A stretch of 64,000 bases of DNA from Endoryza sp044226045 (GTDB taxonomy: Bacteria > Bacteroidota > Bacteroidia > Chitinophagales > Chitinophagaceae), in NCBI GenBank assembly GCA_044226045.1, contig JBGAHR010000005.1, positions 1 to 64,000 of the forward strand, written 5' to 3'. The position numbers were made by a program, and so were the translations under genes. The notes below the pieces were generated by a model that was given only the letters and a program-made list of their open reading frames with translations, was not told the DNA's origin and ran no database searches. Numbering within the stretch: position 1 is the first letter of the stretch; each line of letters starts with the position of its first letter. Of this stretch, positions 17,428-26,398 are shown in pieces.

Positions 17428-17871
17428 ATGAAAAAAATCAATATTCTTTTCCTGCTGGCTATGCTGGCAATCGGGATTTCTTCCTGTAGTAAAAGCAACG
17501 ATACTGCCGACACCATTGATAATCCGCCGCCTCCTATTGATACCACGATATCCAGCGTTCGATATGCGGGAAATTTTGAAAATGGGCCTTATGGGACAAC
17601 CAGGGGTACTGCGAAGATCGTCTTGACAGCAGGCAAATGGCAATTAAGACTGGAAGGGTTTTCGGTTAGCAGTGGCCCCGATCTGAAGGTTTATTTGTCA
17701 AAGGAAAGATTGCCGCTCAATTTTATGCGACTTGGATCATTGAAAGCCTTAAACGGAGACCAGGTTTATGATATACCCGGTAATCCTGATTTTATGGAAT
17801 ACCCATTTGCATTGATCCATTGCGAACAATTTAACCATTTATTTGGAGCTGCCATGCTGGTGAAACAGTAG
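17428..17871 (+). CDS. DM13-domain lipoprotein
   Basis: 147 residues. The signal peptide ends at the lipobox IGISSCS (Cys20). The body has the DM13 pattern: GNFENGPYGTTRGTAKIVL, FSVSSGPDLKVYLSK and VYDIPGNPDF. DM13 domains occur in extracytoplasmic electron-transfer-linked proteins. It lies 18 bases after the barrel gene. Function within the operon is unknown. Confidence 0.85.
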   Translation: MKKINILFLLAMLAIGISSCSKSNDTADTIDNPPPPIDTTISSVRYAGNFENGPYGTTRGTAKIVLTAGKWQLRLEGFSVSSGPDLKVYLSKERLPLNFMRLGSLKALNGDQVYDIPGNPDFMEYPFALIHCEQFNHLFGAAMLVKQ

Positions 17872-17902
17872 TACACATGATAAAATCGGATAATTTTAGA
17901 AT

Positions 17903-18436
17903 ATGATGAGAAGTGTATTGGTCTTTTTTGTTTTGTCCTTCACCTGGCAGGCGCCGGTATGGGTACCTGCCGACAACGGATCATCCGTAAAATTCAAGAT
18001 CAAGAATCTCGGTGTAACTGTAGGAGGTTCTTTCACCGGACTGCAGGGAAAAATTGCATTTGATCCTGCTAATCCGGGCGCTGCGAGTATTGAGGCCAGC
18101 ATCGATGTAAACTCTATCAATACGGGCATTGATCTCAGGGATGACCATTTGAAGAAAGAAGAGTATTTCGACGTTAAAAACTATCCAAGAATTCATTTCG
18201 TATCTACAAAGGTCAACGCCGGCCGATCCGGTAGTTATACCGTAACCGGTCTGTTAACCATCAAAAAAGTGACCCGGGAAATCAGTTTTCCGTTTACGGC
18301 CACGCCCCAGGGAAACGGGTTCCTGTTTGCCGGTGAGTTTAAGATAAACCGCCGGGATTTCGGGGTAGGAGGCAGCAGTTTTACCATGTCGGATAACCTG
18401 ACCGTTCAGTTGAGTGTATTCGCACCCAGATTGTAA
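17903..18436 (+). CDS. YceI-family periplasmic protein
   Basis: 177 residues. An N-terminal hydrophobic signal is followed by the YceI lipocalin-like barrel: FKIKNLGVTVGGSFTGLQGKI, LRDDHLKKEEYFDVKNYP and the late GEFKINRRDFGVGG. YceI proteins bind isoprenoid-like or polyprenyl ligands. It is the last gene of the five-gene run, 31 bases after DM13. Met1 (17903) or Met2 (17906) may start. Confidence 0.93.
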   Translation: MMRSVLVFFVLSFTWQAPVWVPADNGSSVKFKIKNLGVTVGGSFTGLQGKIAFDPANPGAASIEASIDVNSINTGIDLRDDHLKKEEYFDVKNYPRIHFVSTKVNAGRSGSYTVTGLLTIKKVTREISFPFTATPQGNGFLFAGEFKINRRDFGVGGSSFTMSDNLTVQLSVFAPRL

Positions 18437-18538
18437 TTTCCGGGGCTGTTGCCAGCTATGGAATTTTCGTGACTAATACTCGCTGTTATCCGGTTGTTAA
18501 TTGAAAAATAATATTATTTTGCAGTATAAACGCTTGAA

Positions 18539-19039
18539 ATGCAGTTACAGGAAGCCGTCAATACCGTTTTTACCCAGCTCTCGCTCTCTATGAATGATTT
18601 GTCGCAGGCCGAATATGTTCAGCCCTGTCAGACTTTGTCCAATAATACTATTGGCCAGCACATTCGCCACATCATCGAACTTTTTCAATGTTTGGAAAAT
18701 GGATATGATGGAGGCGTGGTGAACTATGAGAAGAGAAAACGTGATGTAATGATTGAAACCAACAAAGAGCTGGCAAAAGATTTACTTCAACAGATCTACA
18801 CTAACCTGAATAAACCGGATAAGGCGCTGATCCTTGAGGCGACTTACAGCGATAGTTCTTCCGACGCAATCCGGATTTCCACTAACTTCTATCGGGAAAT
18901 AGCCTATAACCTCGAACACACTATTCATCACATGGCACTGATTCGCGTAGGAGTAAATGAAGTGTCAGCGATAAAACTACCCGAAGATTTTGGTGTAGCC
19001 AGTTCTACTGTTAAGTATAAAAAGCAATGTGCACAGTAA
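18539..19039 (+). CDS. DinB-superfamily protein (first of three)
   Basis: 166 residues. The four-helix DinB/YfiT fold is suggested by the metal-binding histidines in TIGQHIRHIIELF and in EHTIHHMALIRVG. Many family members are nickel/zinc-dependent transferases such as bacillithiol transferases; the substrate is unknown here. It overlaps the next gene, NRDE, by 13 bases, so it is at the head of the co-translated run 18539-22039. Confidence 0.82.
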   Translation: MQLQEAVNTVFTQLSLSMNDLSQAEYVQPCQTLSNNTIGQHIRHIIELFQCLENGYDGGVVNYEKRKRDVMIETNKELAKDLLQQIYTNLNKPDKALILEATYSDSSSDAIRISTNFYREIAYNLEHTIHHMALIRVGVNEVSAIKLPEDFGVASSTVKYKKQCAQ

Positions 19040-19758
19040 CTTATGTACCCGGAAAAGAGGGCATTTTTCTAACTTCCAACAGGGATGAAAAAAGTTGGAG
19101 GAAAGACGCATTGCCGCCGAAGAAATATGAATTTGATGGTGGAAATATGTTTTTTCCACGCGACGCGGATGCAGGTGGTACCTGGATTGCCCTTCATGAA
19201 AATGGGAATGCCATTGTTTTTCTGAACGGTGCGTTCGTGGCACATCAACCAAAGCCGCCTTACAGAAAAAGCCGTGGACTGGTATTGCTGGATATGCTGG
19301 AAGCCACACATCCTTCACAGGCATTTCTCTCTATTAATCTGCACAACATAGAACCTTTCACAGCGGTTATCTGGGATCACCAGGAATTGTTTGAATGCCG
19401 GTGGGACGGTTCAGAGAAATGTCAGTTGCATCTCGACGAATCAAAGCCTCATATCTGGTCATCTGCAACATTATATGATGAGCAGACCATTCTGAAAAGA
19501 AAAGGCTGGTTCGATGCCTGGATGAGCAAAAAACAGGAACCCAGTCAGGATGATATCCTTCACTTTCATCAATTCACCGGCGACGGTGATGATCACAATG
19601 ATCTTCGCATGAACAGAAATGGCGTGGTATATACAGTAAGTGTTACCTCTGTATCCATTCGTTCCTCAGAAGCACGCATGCAATACCTGGATCTCCGTAA
19701 TAGTCAGTTGTACCAGGAAAAATTTGTTATCGAAAAACCGGTACTGACTCAATCATGA
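19027..19758 (+). CDS. NRDE-family (TANGO2-like) protein
   Basis: 243 residues beginning MCTVTYVP with the SNRDE signature at about residue 16-20. NRDE/TANGO2 proteins have an N-terminal cysteine after the initiator Met and share features with Ntn hydrolases; in eukaryotes TANGO2 affects Golgi and heme handling. Bacterial function is unsettled. It overlaps DinB by 13 bases and the ATP-grasp gene by four bases. Confidence 0.88.
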   Translation: MCTVTYVPGKEGIFLTSNRDEKSWRKDALPPKKYEFDGGNMFFPRDADAGGTWIALHENGNAIVFLNGAFVAHQPKPPYRKSRGLVLLDMLEATHPSQAFLSINLHNIEPFTAVIWDHQELFECRWDGSEKCQLHLDESKPHIWSSATLYDEQTILKRKGWFDAWMSKKQEPSQDDILHFHQFTGDGDDHNDLRMNRNGVVYTVSVTSVSIRSSEARMQYLDLRNSQLYQEKFVIEKPVLTQS

Positions 19759-20819
19759 ATGGTATCCAGCGTATATTTTATCGTCCTTTTTTTATCAGGT
19801 TGTTCAACTGGGAATACTGGAGTTTTGCGGCTGTATACGGCCTGATCTACCCGGTTTATTTTTTACTGGCGCTCAGGGCCCGGTCGTTTTTTTTCTTTTC
19901 GGCTGCCAATCCCCGGATCAGGAATGGAGGTTTTCTAAATGAATCGAAGAAAGACATCGCCCCTCTGATACCGGCATCCCTTCATCCCCGGACTGTATTT
20001 TTTGCCCTGCCCTCCAATGCAGATATGGTCGTGAAAGAACTTAATGAAAAAGGTCTGCTGTTTCCATTGATCGGTAAACCCGATGTGGGTGGCCGCGGAC
20101 GAGGCGTCAAAGCCCTGCGGAACGAAGCCGATGTTCGAAATTATGTACAGTCTTCTACCATGGATTTTCATATCCAGGAATTTGTTGCCTATAAAAACGA
20201 GGTCGGTATATTTTATCATCGCCTGCCGGGAGAAACAAAAGGGAGGATCACCGGCATTGTAAAAAAAGAGTTCCTTTCGGTAACAGGCGACGGACAACAT
20301 ACCATTCACCAGTTACTGCAGAGGAGCAAAAGAGGCCTGATGTATCTGCCGGCATTGGAATCTATCCATCGGGAAGGACTGAACCAGGTACTGCCCAATG
20401 GAGAGAAGTTCATTGTTTCTCCTTACGGCAATCATGCCCGGGGAGCGCTTTTTCTGGATGATTCAGATAAAATTGACCAGACACTTACCGACTCCTTTGA
20501 CCGGATATGCCAGCAGATACCAGAGTTTTATTACGGCCGCCTGGATATCCGATACGACAACTGGGAAGACCTGAGAGCGGGAAAGAACCTGGCAATAATT
20601 GAAGTCAATGGCGCCGGAGCGGAGCCCACTCACATATATGACCCACGTCACTCGATTTTTTTCGCCTGGAAAGAAATTATCCGCCATTGGTTTATTTTGT
20701 GGAAAGTCAGCAGACTGAACCATCGGAGAGGCCATCGGTATCTTACTTTGAAAGAAGGTATTGAAATGTTTAGAGAAGACAAGGAGTGGAGCCGCAAACT
20801 CGCTACGATGCCAGCTTAA
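19755..20819 (+). CDS. Membrane-linked ATP-grasp ligase-like protein
   Basis: 354 residues with a hydrophobic N-terminus (about 20-50) and an ATP-grasp core. The Gly-rich nucleotide loop GKPDVGGRGRGV lies at about 107-118. HIQEFVAYKNEVGIFY and the metal-binding IEVNGAGAEPTHIYDP region follow. ATP-grasp enzymes form amide or related bonds via acyl-phosphates. The genes on either side (NRDE, LysE exporter, DinB) suggest a small-molecule pathway, but the substrate is not visible. Start overlaps NRDE by four bases. Confidence 0.83.
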   Translation: MNGIQRIFYRPFFIRLFNWEYWSFAAVYGLIYPVYFLLALRARSFFFFSAANPRIRNGGFLNESKKDIAPLIPASLHPRTVFFALPSNADMVVKELNEKGLLFPLIGKPDVGGRGRGVKALRNEADVRNYVQSSTMDFHIQEFVAYKNEVGIFYHRLPGETKGRITGIVKKEFLSVTGDGQHTIHQLLQRSKRGLMYLPALESIHREGLNQVLPNGEKFIVSPYGNHARGALFLDDSDKIDQTLTDSFDRICQQIPEFYYGRLDIRYDNWEDLRAGKNLAIIEVNGAGAEPTHIYDPRHSIFFAWKEIIRHWFILWKVSRLNHRRGHRYLTLKEGIEMFREDKEWSRKLATMPA

Positions 20820-20837
20820 GTTACAAATGATCACTGC

Positions 20838-21494
20838 ATGAAACTAATTCGGATATTCTTTACCGGTATGCTGATCAGCTTCCTGGGTACAATACCCCTG
20901 GGCACGCTGAATGTAGCTGCCATGCAGATTTCGGTTTCAGATGGTGTTACGCAGGCTTTGTATTTTTCGCTCGGCGCCCTCCTGGTGGAGATCATTTATG
21001 TGAGGATTTCGCTGGTGGGTATGAACTGGGTTCGTAAACAGAAAAAACTCTTTCGCTGGCTGGAGTGGATTACACTGGCTATCATTGTAGCCCTGGCGGT
21101 TTCCAGTTTTATTGCAGCACTCAGTCCGTCTCATCACAAAAACCAGATTTTGTCCAATACCTTGCCACGTTTTGAGCTCGGACTGATGATGAGTGCGGTA
21201 AACCCGATGCAGATTCCTTTCTGGTTCGGCTGGAGTACGGTTTTGTTTACCAAGAAAATTCTGGAGCCTCAAAACAGCCAGTACAATGCCTATATTGGGG
21301 GTATTGGAATCGGTACTTTCGCGGGGAACTCGATATTTATTTTTGGCGGACAATTATTGGTAGGAGCCCTCAATAAAAACCAGAATATCATTAACTGGAT
21401 AATCGGAGGCATATTTGCTGCTACTGCCCTGATTCAATTTTTCAAAATACTCTTTACGAAAAGCGCCTCTGAAAAGCTCGAACAGGTAAACTGA
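20838..21494 (+). CDS. LysE-family transporter
   Basis: 218 residues with about six membrane helices. The N-terminal MLISFLGTIPLGTLNVAAMQISVSDGVTQALYFSLGALLVE matches the LysE/RhtB exporter pattern of amino acid efflux. It lies 18 bases after the ATP-grasp gene on the same strand, so it might export what that gene produces. Its own substrate is unknown. Confidence 0.85.
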   Translation: MKLIRIFFTGMLISFLGTIPLGTLNVAAMQISVSDGVTQALYFSLGALLVEIIYVRISLVGMNWVRKQKKLFRWLEWITLAIIVALAVSSFIAALSPSHHKNQILSNTLPRFELGLMMSAVNPMQIPFWFGWSTVLFTKKILEPQNSQYNAYIGGIGIGTFAGNSIFIFGGQLLVGALNKNQNIINWIIGGIFAATALIQFFKILFTKSASEKLEQVN

Positions 21495-21535
21495 GTAATG
21501 GAAAAAGATACCATCTTTGTCAAAATTTATCTTTT

Positions 21536-22039
21536 ATGTCTGTTACCAGTTCGTTCATTGGTGAAATAAAACACGAAGCCGCACTCACCCGTAAGATACT
21601 CGAAAGGGTTCCCCTGGATAAAAAAGATTGGCGTCCACATGAAAAGTCTATGTCCCTCGGTCGCCTCGCCACCCATATTGCAGAGAATCTACGCTGGGCA
21701 CACGAGATCCTTCAGTCTGATGAATTCGATTTCGCCGTAAAAGGATTCACTTCTCATACTGCCGCAGATACAAAAGAACTGCTGGCTATTCACGACGAAC
21801 ACTATCAGAAAGTTTTGGCCGATCTGGAGAAGTCCAACGATGACGAACTTTCGAAACCCTGGACGATTCGTCGGGGAGATGTCCTGTTTGGCACCATGCC
21901 GAAGAAAGTGGCGATCAGGGGTTATGCCCTCAATCATCTGATCCATCATCGCGGGCAGTTGTCTGTATATTTACGCCTGCTTGATGTTCCCGTTCCGGGA
22001 CTTTATGGACCCAGCGCCGATGACAAGGCTGGTGCTTAA
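21536..22039 (+). CDS. DinB-family protein (second of three)
   Basis: 167 residues with the DinB four-helix fold. Histidines lie in LGRLATHIAENLRW and in ALNHLIHHRGQLSVYLRLL, the HxxxHRGQ pattern typical of the family's metal site. It is separated by 41 bases from LysE. The terminator-like hairpin at 22103-22121 follows the gene. It is distinct in sequence from the DinB proteins at 18539 and 26465. Confidence 0.9.
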   Translation: MSVTSSFIGEIKHEAALTRKILERVPLDKKDWRPHEKSMSLGRLATHIAENLRWAHEILQSDEFDFAVKGFTSHTAADTKELLAIHDEHYQKVLADLEKSNDDELSKPWTIRRGDVLFGTMPKKVAIRGYALNHLIHHRGQLSVYLRLLDVPVPGLYGPSADDKAGA

Positions 22040-22102
22040 CAATTTATACACCAAAAAGGGCTTCCCCGGACACACCAATTTTCTGTTGAATTCGTTTATT
22101 AG

Positions 22103-22121
22103 AAGACCGGTTTCCGGTCTT
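22103..22121 (+). terminator. Hairpin terminator after the second DinB gene
   Basis: An 8-bp stem (AAGACCGG/CCGGTCTT) with a three-base TTT loop, followed by TTAATAAAT. It ends the plus-strand run 18539-22039 and lies 16 bases before the next ATG, so an effect on that leader is also possible. Confidence 0.7.
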
Positions 22122-22137
22122 TTAATAAATACCCTTT

Positions 22138-22995
22138 ATGAATCGTAACAGCTTAAAATCCAATGCTTACCTGCTAGTATTTGCAGGGTCTTTATTCTTT
22201 GTTTCCTGTAAAAAAAATGATGGAGACCGTACGGGAGGTCTTGATACAGCTGAGAACAACGCTTTTGCGGAAGCCCAGTTCAATGACGTGACCACCCTGG
22301 TAGACCAGGCATCTGTGTCCGGTTCTGTTACTTTTGGAGCAGCCGGAACCTCTTCTCCGGGCGGTGACCTGGGTATCCTGGGATCTAATTGTGTAACGGT
22401 TACCGTTGACACTGTGAGCAATCCACATGTCATTACGATCGATTTTGGAACCAGCAATTGTTTGTGCCTCGATCAGCGACTTCGCCGGGGCAAAATCATG
22501 GCATCTTATACAGGCAGGTATCGCGACGCCGGTACGGTAGTAAACATCAGTTTTGATAATTACTACGTCAATGAGCACAAGATTACCGGTACCAAAAAAG
22601 TCACTAACCAGGGAACCAATCAGGCAGGCAACCTGGTGTATAAGGTAGAAGTGGACGGACAAATTCAAAAGCCCAATAACGGAGGAACATTTACGTGGAT
22701 CAGCACTCGCTATCGCGAATGGAAAGCCGGCATCCTCACTCCTCTGAACATTCTCGACGATGTTTACGGTATTACCGGTGAAGCTCATGGCACCAATGTA
22801 TCAGGCAATTCATATAGTCTTACGATTAACCAGGAACTGGTTCGCAAAATGAACTGTCGCTGGTTCGAAAGCGGGTCAATCACTCTTTCACAGGAGAGAT
22901 TACCCGATGTAACCCTGAACTATGGCGGTACAGGTTGTGATGCCAATGCGGTAGTAACCATTCTGAATGTTGACTACCCGATATTCCTGCAATAA
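22138..22995 (+). CDS. Predicted lipoprotein of unknown function
   Basis: 285 residues. The signal peptide ends at the lipobox FFVSC (Cys23), followed by KKND. The mature part is rich in Thr/Gly/Asn and probably beta-structured. I recognise no family. The gene stands alone between terminators at 22103 and 23021. Confidence 0.72.
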   Translation: MNRNSLKSNAYLLVFAGSLFFVSCKKNDGDRTGGLDTAENNAFAEAQFNDVTTLVDQASVSGSVTFGAAGTSSPGGDLGILGSNCVTVTVDTVSNPHVITIDFGTSNCLCLDQRLRRGKIMASYTGRYRDAGTVVNISFDNYYVNEHKITGTKKVTNQGTNQAGNLVYKVEVDGQIQKPNNGGTFTWISTRYREWKAGILTPLNILDDVYGITGEAHGTNVSGNSYSLTINQELVRKMNCRWFESGSITLSQERLPDVTLNYGGTGCDANAVVTILNVDYPIFLQ

Positions 22996-23020
22996 TTTGG
23001 AGAGAGATAGTATTCCAATA

Positions 23021-23052
23021 AAAAAAGTCACTCTGTTCGGAGTGACTTTTTT
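23021..23052. terminator. Bidirectional terminator between convergent genes
   Basis: A perfect 13-bp inverted repeat AAAAAAGTCACTC / GAGTGACTTTTTT with a six-base loop. A-tract and T-tract on either side make it work for both the lipoprotein gene (+) and the Fe-S gene (-). Confidence 0.9.
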
Positions 23053-23070
23053 GTTGATGCCTTTGCTGCC

Positions 23071-24375
23071 CTATCTTGTCCAGGCGTCCCTTTCGTCTGG
23101 TGAAAACTTCCAGGGGGCGAAATTATTTTCGACATTGCTAAACATGCTGTTCCATTCCTGCGGAGCATTGCTTTCCTCCATGACCAGTGATCGACGCAAT
23201 TCAAGGATGATCTCCAGCGGAGAAATGGCCACCGGGCATTCCTGTACGCAGGCGTTACAGGTTGTGCAGGCTCTCAATTCTTCAACGGTGATATAATTAT
23301 GCAGCAGCGTTTTTCCATCGCTTTCAAATTGCCCGTTTTTATTGATCTGCCGACCCACTTCTTCCAGCCGGTCGCGGGTATCCATCATAATTTTTCGGGG
23401 AGAAAGCAGTTTACCCGTCAGATTTGCGGGGCAGGCGGCCGTGCATCGCCCGCATTCCGTACAACTGTAGGCATCGAGCAGGTTGCGCCAGCTGAGATCC
23501 ATTACATCCTTTGCCCCGAAACTGGCGGGCGCCTGTGCTTCTGCAGGTGCCAGTTCAGGTTGCATGGCATACAGTACTTCGTTTTGAATAGCCGGCATAT
23601 TGTGCATTTTTCCCGGTGAACTCAACCGGGCGTAATACGCATTGGGGAATGCCAGCAGTATATGCAGGTGTTTTGACCAGGGGAGATAGTTCAGGAACGC
23701 GAATATGCCAAGGATATGAAGCCACCAGCAGGATCTTTCAATGATCAGCAGGGTTGATTCGGAAAGACCCTGTAACGAGGGCGCAACCAGTCCGGAGATC
23801 ACAAAAGAGCCTGTTTCATGATAACCCGCTGCCTGCTTTGCCTGCAGGGCCTGATCGGTGGCATTCATCAGCAGGAATAACGTCATCAGTACAATTTCAG
23901 TGATCAGGATGTTGTTCGCATCGCTGCGTGGCCAGCCATCAAGGTCATGGCTCATGAATCTTTTGAGTTTGAGCAAATTTCTCCGAACCAGGAAAACGAC
24001 GCAGGCCAACAGAACGCCCAGCGCCAGTAATTCAAATGAATTGATGAGAAAGGAATAAAATGATCCCAACAGGGGTAAAAAGAGACGATGGGTACCCAGT
24101 ATTCCATCCAGCACTATTTCAAGTACCTCAATATTGATGATGATAAAGCCGGCATAGATGACAAAGTGCATCAGTGCCACCAATGGCTTGCGAAACATTT
24201 TCTTTTGCCCGAAAGCCAGTAACAGGAGATTTTTCCATCTTTCATTCTTATGATCGGAAAAATCTTCGTCCTTTCCCAACAGAATGTTTCGCCTGATCTC
24301 TTTTACTTTTTTGGTAAAAAACCAGATGGAAAAAACGGTTACGAACGCGAATAGTACCTGTTGAATAATCTGCAT
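23071..24375 (-). CDS. Membrane-bound 4Fe-4S electron carrier (HdrC/GlpC-like)
   Basis: 434 residues. About five or six helices in the N-terminal half precede a ferredoxin-type domain with two cysteine motifs, CTECGRCTAACPAN (about 320-333) and CTTCNACVQECPVAIS (about 390), each of the CxxCxxCxxxCP type for 4Fe-4S clusters. It likely passes electrons between a membrane quinone pool and the CCG-domain protein at 14690. The two genes lie 7.6 kb apart on the same strand. It is the last gene before the terminator at 23021-23052. Confidence 0.88.
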   Translation of the reverse strand: MQIIQQVLFAFVTVFSIWFFTKKVKEIRRNILLGKDEDFSDHKNERWKNLLLLAFGQKKMFRKPLVALMHFVIYAGFIIINIEVLEIVLDGILGTHRLFLPLLGSFYSFLINSFELLALGVLLACVVFLVRRNLLKLKRFMSHDLDGWPRSDANNILITEIVLMTLFLLMNATDQALQAKQAAGYHETGSFVISGLVAPSLQGLSESTLLIIERSCWWLHILGIFAFLNYLPWSKHLHILLAFPNAYYARLSSPGKMHNMPAIQNEVLYAMQPELAPAEAQAPASFGAKDVMDLSWRNLLDAYSCTECGRCTAACPANLTGKLLSPRKIMMDTRDRLEEVGRQINKNGQFESDGKTLLHNYITVEELRACTTCNACVQECPVAISPLEIILELRRSLVMEESNAPQEWNSMFSNVENNFAPWKFSPDERDAWTR

Positions 24376-24446
24376 GCCAATCGCTTTGCGCTAAGATAGG
24401 TACTTGGGGTGATTTTGTCTTTGACTGTTCAGATATTTTAGTGGCC

Positions 24447-25289
24447 TTACAGAAAATCGATTATTCTTTTCACGATCCGGTTTTCCCTGTAAATCCGCCG
24501 ATGTCCAAGGCCTTTGGTGATTTCGAATTCCACGTTTGGATGCCCGTCTTCTTTTACTTTCAATGCATCCGACAGTGGCGTCAGTTCGTCGTCCTCATCG
24601 TGAATCCAGAGGATTGGTGCCGTCACCTGGTGCAGGGCTCTTCTCACAGACAGGTGAGAAGGGGAAACACCCCCTTTTTTCAGGATGTATCGATCGAACT
24701 CAACCCTGACCTCCTCGTTCAGATCCAGGAAACGGAAAAAAGAATCGATGGCCGTTGTTGTTTCAGTAGCGGGCGCAATCAGGACAGCTTTAATATCCTG
24801 TTGATCTGGTAAAGTCTCTAACAGGTGAGCGAGGGCCAGCCCTCCAAAAGAATGAGCCATAAAGCGATGAACAGGGCCAAAAAGTTCAACGGCTTTTTTC
24901 AATGTGGCAACATACAGGGGTAATGTGATTCTTTTCCCATCCGATTTTCCATGTGCAGGACCATCAAATGCCAGTATCTCATATCCTTTTTTTATGAATG
25001 GATGGATGTATCGGTCGAAGTTCCTGACAGATGATTCAAAACCATGAATGATCATCAGTTTTTGTGGAGCCGGATGATTGAAACGATAGCCTTTGATCGT
25101 TAGCCCGTCTATTTGAAAAGACAACTTTTCTGCTTTGTGAAATACAGCCGGCGTTTTTTTACCCGATTTCCGGAAAGGCGTGCAAAAAATATCAAAGGCT
25201 TTTTTGGCCGCACGTTTTTTTGACACCACCGCGATCAGGTTCAACTTTGCTCTTATATAATTTACTGCTAACTTTTGGGCGAATTTCAT
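24447..25289 (-). CDS. Alpha/beta hydrolase
   Basis: 280 residues from the ATG at 25289; a longer form would overlap the divergent gene. Alpha/beta-hydrolase motifs: IHGFESSVRNFD, FDGPAHGKSD, the nucleophile elbow MAHSFGGLAL (Ser), and IHDEDDELTP with the catalytic Asp, plus GLGHRRIYR with the His. Substrate unknown. It is divergent from the DUF2520 gene, sharing a 15-base spacer. Confidence 0.92.
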   Translation of the reverse strand: MKFAQKLAVNYIRAKLNLIAVVSKKRAAKKAFDIFCTPFRKSGKKTPAVFHKAEKLSFQIDGLTIKGYRFNHPAPQKLMIIHGFESSVRNFDRYIHPFIKKGYEILAFDGPAHGKSDGKRITLPLYVATLKKAVELFGPVHRFMAHSFGGLALAHLLETLPDQQDIKAVLIAPATETTTAIDSFFRFLDLNEEVRVEFDRYILKKGGVSPSHLSVRRALHQVTAPILWIHDEDDELTPLSDALKVKEDGHPNVEFEITKGLGHRRIYRENRIVKRIIDFL

Positions 25290-25304
25290 AGAACAAAAAT
25301 ACGT

Positions 25305-26066
25305 ATGCGAGTTGTAATCATTGGCACCGGAAATACAGCCCATGTATTGGGGCGACTCATCGGACAAAAGGGACATGATATAGTTTGGGTCTTAGGAAGA
25401 GAGTGGGAGAGAACCTCCGCACTGGCAGAAATACTCAATGCCCGGGCAGGATTGTTCGATCCGGCGTCACTTCCCGAAGCCGAACTATATATCCTGGCTA
25501 TTGCCGATCAGTCCCTGCCGGAAGTAGCGGCATCTGTTTCTTTGAAGAAAGGGCTGCTGGTGCACACGGCCGGATCTGTGCCGATAAATGTTTTGAAAAA
25601 TTCCTGCAGGAATTATGGAGTCCTTTACCCATTGCAGAGTTTACGGAAGGAAGCCACCGAACTACCAATGATTCCGTTATTGGTGGATGGGAATACCAGC
25701 GAGGATCAAACGCTGCTGATTGATTTTGCCAGAACCCTCTCGGACCAGGTACAGCTGGCCAATGATGATCAACGCAGACATTTGCACCTGGGTGCCATAC
25801 TTGTCAATAATTTCCCGAATTATCTGTATGCACGGTCGGAGGATTATTGCCGGCAACATCATGTAGACTTTCGCATGCTCCTTCCGTTGATACAACAAAC
25901 ATCAAACAGGCTGTTTTTACAGTCGCCCAAAGACACCCAAACCGGACCAGCGATCAGGAGAGATCAGGCAACCATAGAATCCCATCTTCATTTACTGGCC
26001 AACGAACCGGAATTAAAAAACCTGTATGAATTGTTTACGCAATACATACAGGCCTATTATAGATAA
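25305..26066 (+). CDS. Rossmann-like/DUF2520 NAD(P)-binding protein
   Basis: 253 residues. The N-terminal dinucleotide fold begins MRVVIIGTGNTAHVLGRLI, and a C-terminal helical part includes HLHLGAILVNNFPNYLYA, typical of Rossmann/DUF2520 proteins related to F420-dependent NADP oxidoreductase and ProC-like folds. It is divergent from the alpha/beta hydrolase. The function is probably an oxidoreductase on an unknown substrate. Confidence 0.9.
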   Translation: MRVVIIGTGNTAHVLGRLIGQKGHDIVWVLGREWERTSALAEILNARAGLFDPASLPEAELYILAIADQSLPEVAASVSLKKGLLVHTAGSVPINVLKNSCRNYGVLYPLQSLRKEATELPMIPLLVDGNTSEDQTLLIDFARTLSDQVQLANDDQRRHLHLGAILVNNFPNYLYARSEDYCRQHHVDFRMLLPLIQQTSNRLFLQSPKDTQTGPAIRRDQATIESHLHLLANEPELKNLYELFTQYIQAYYR

Positions 26067-26290
26067 TTCGAATTACGCGAATTACACGAATTAACTGCAG
26101 CTACCGCTTAATTCATCTTCTTTTTCTGTTTCCGTTTTTCTTTCTCTTTCTCTTTCCGTTTCTGTTTCTCTTTCCGCCCCCGCTCTCGCTCTCCAACTTC
26201 TCCCCGCACCCGAGGAACGCCGAGTGCGTTTATCGTTTTTCGTTCAGCGTTTCATGTTCAGCGTTTCTCTTTCTGTTTCCCTTTCCCTTC
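26064..26290 (+). repeat. Composite short-word repeat, locus 4a
   Basis: Follows directly on the DUF2520 stop. CGAATTACGCGAATTACACGAATTA words come first (26068-26095), then pyrimidine words (CTTTTTCTGTTTCC, TTTCTCTTTCC, CCCGCTCTCGCTC), a GTTTATCGTTTT word (26227) and TTCAGCGTTTC words (about 26240-26265). Order and orientation follow locus 2 and locus 1b. Confidence 0.82.
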
Positions 26291-26293
26291 TTC

Positions 26294-26372
26294 CTCAGGC
26301 GAGTCTTATCCCGATCGCCGTGGTCGGACCCTTTCCCAATTCCCCTTTGGCGATCGGGAGGACTCGCCTAAG
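26294..26372. repeat. Long imperfect inverted repeat
   Basis: Arms 26297-26319 (AGGCGAGTC...CCCGATCGCC) and 26349-26369 (GGCGATCGGG...GACTCGCCT) pair over about 21 bases with one small bulge; the loop of about 29 bases is pyrimidine-rich. It lies within the short-word repeat region between the DUF2520 and DinB genes and may form a strong hairpin or be a miniature mobile element. No transposase is near. Confidence 0.7.
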
Positions 26373-26398
26373 CGAGCCGCATTTACTCCGGCAAGCAT

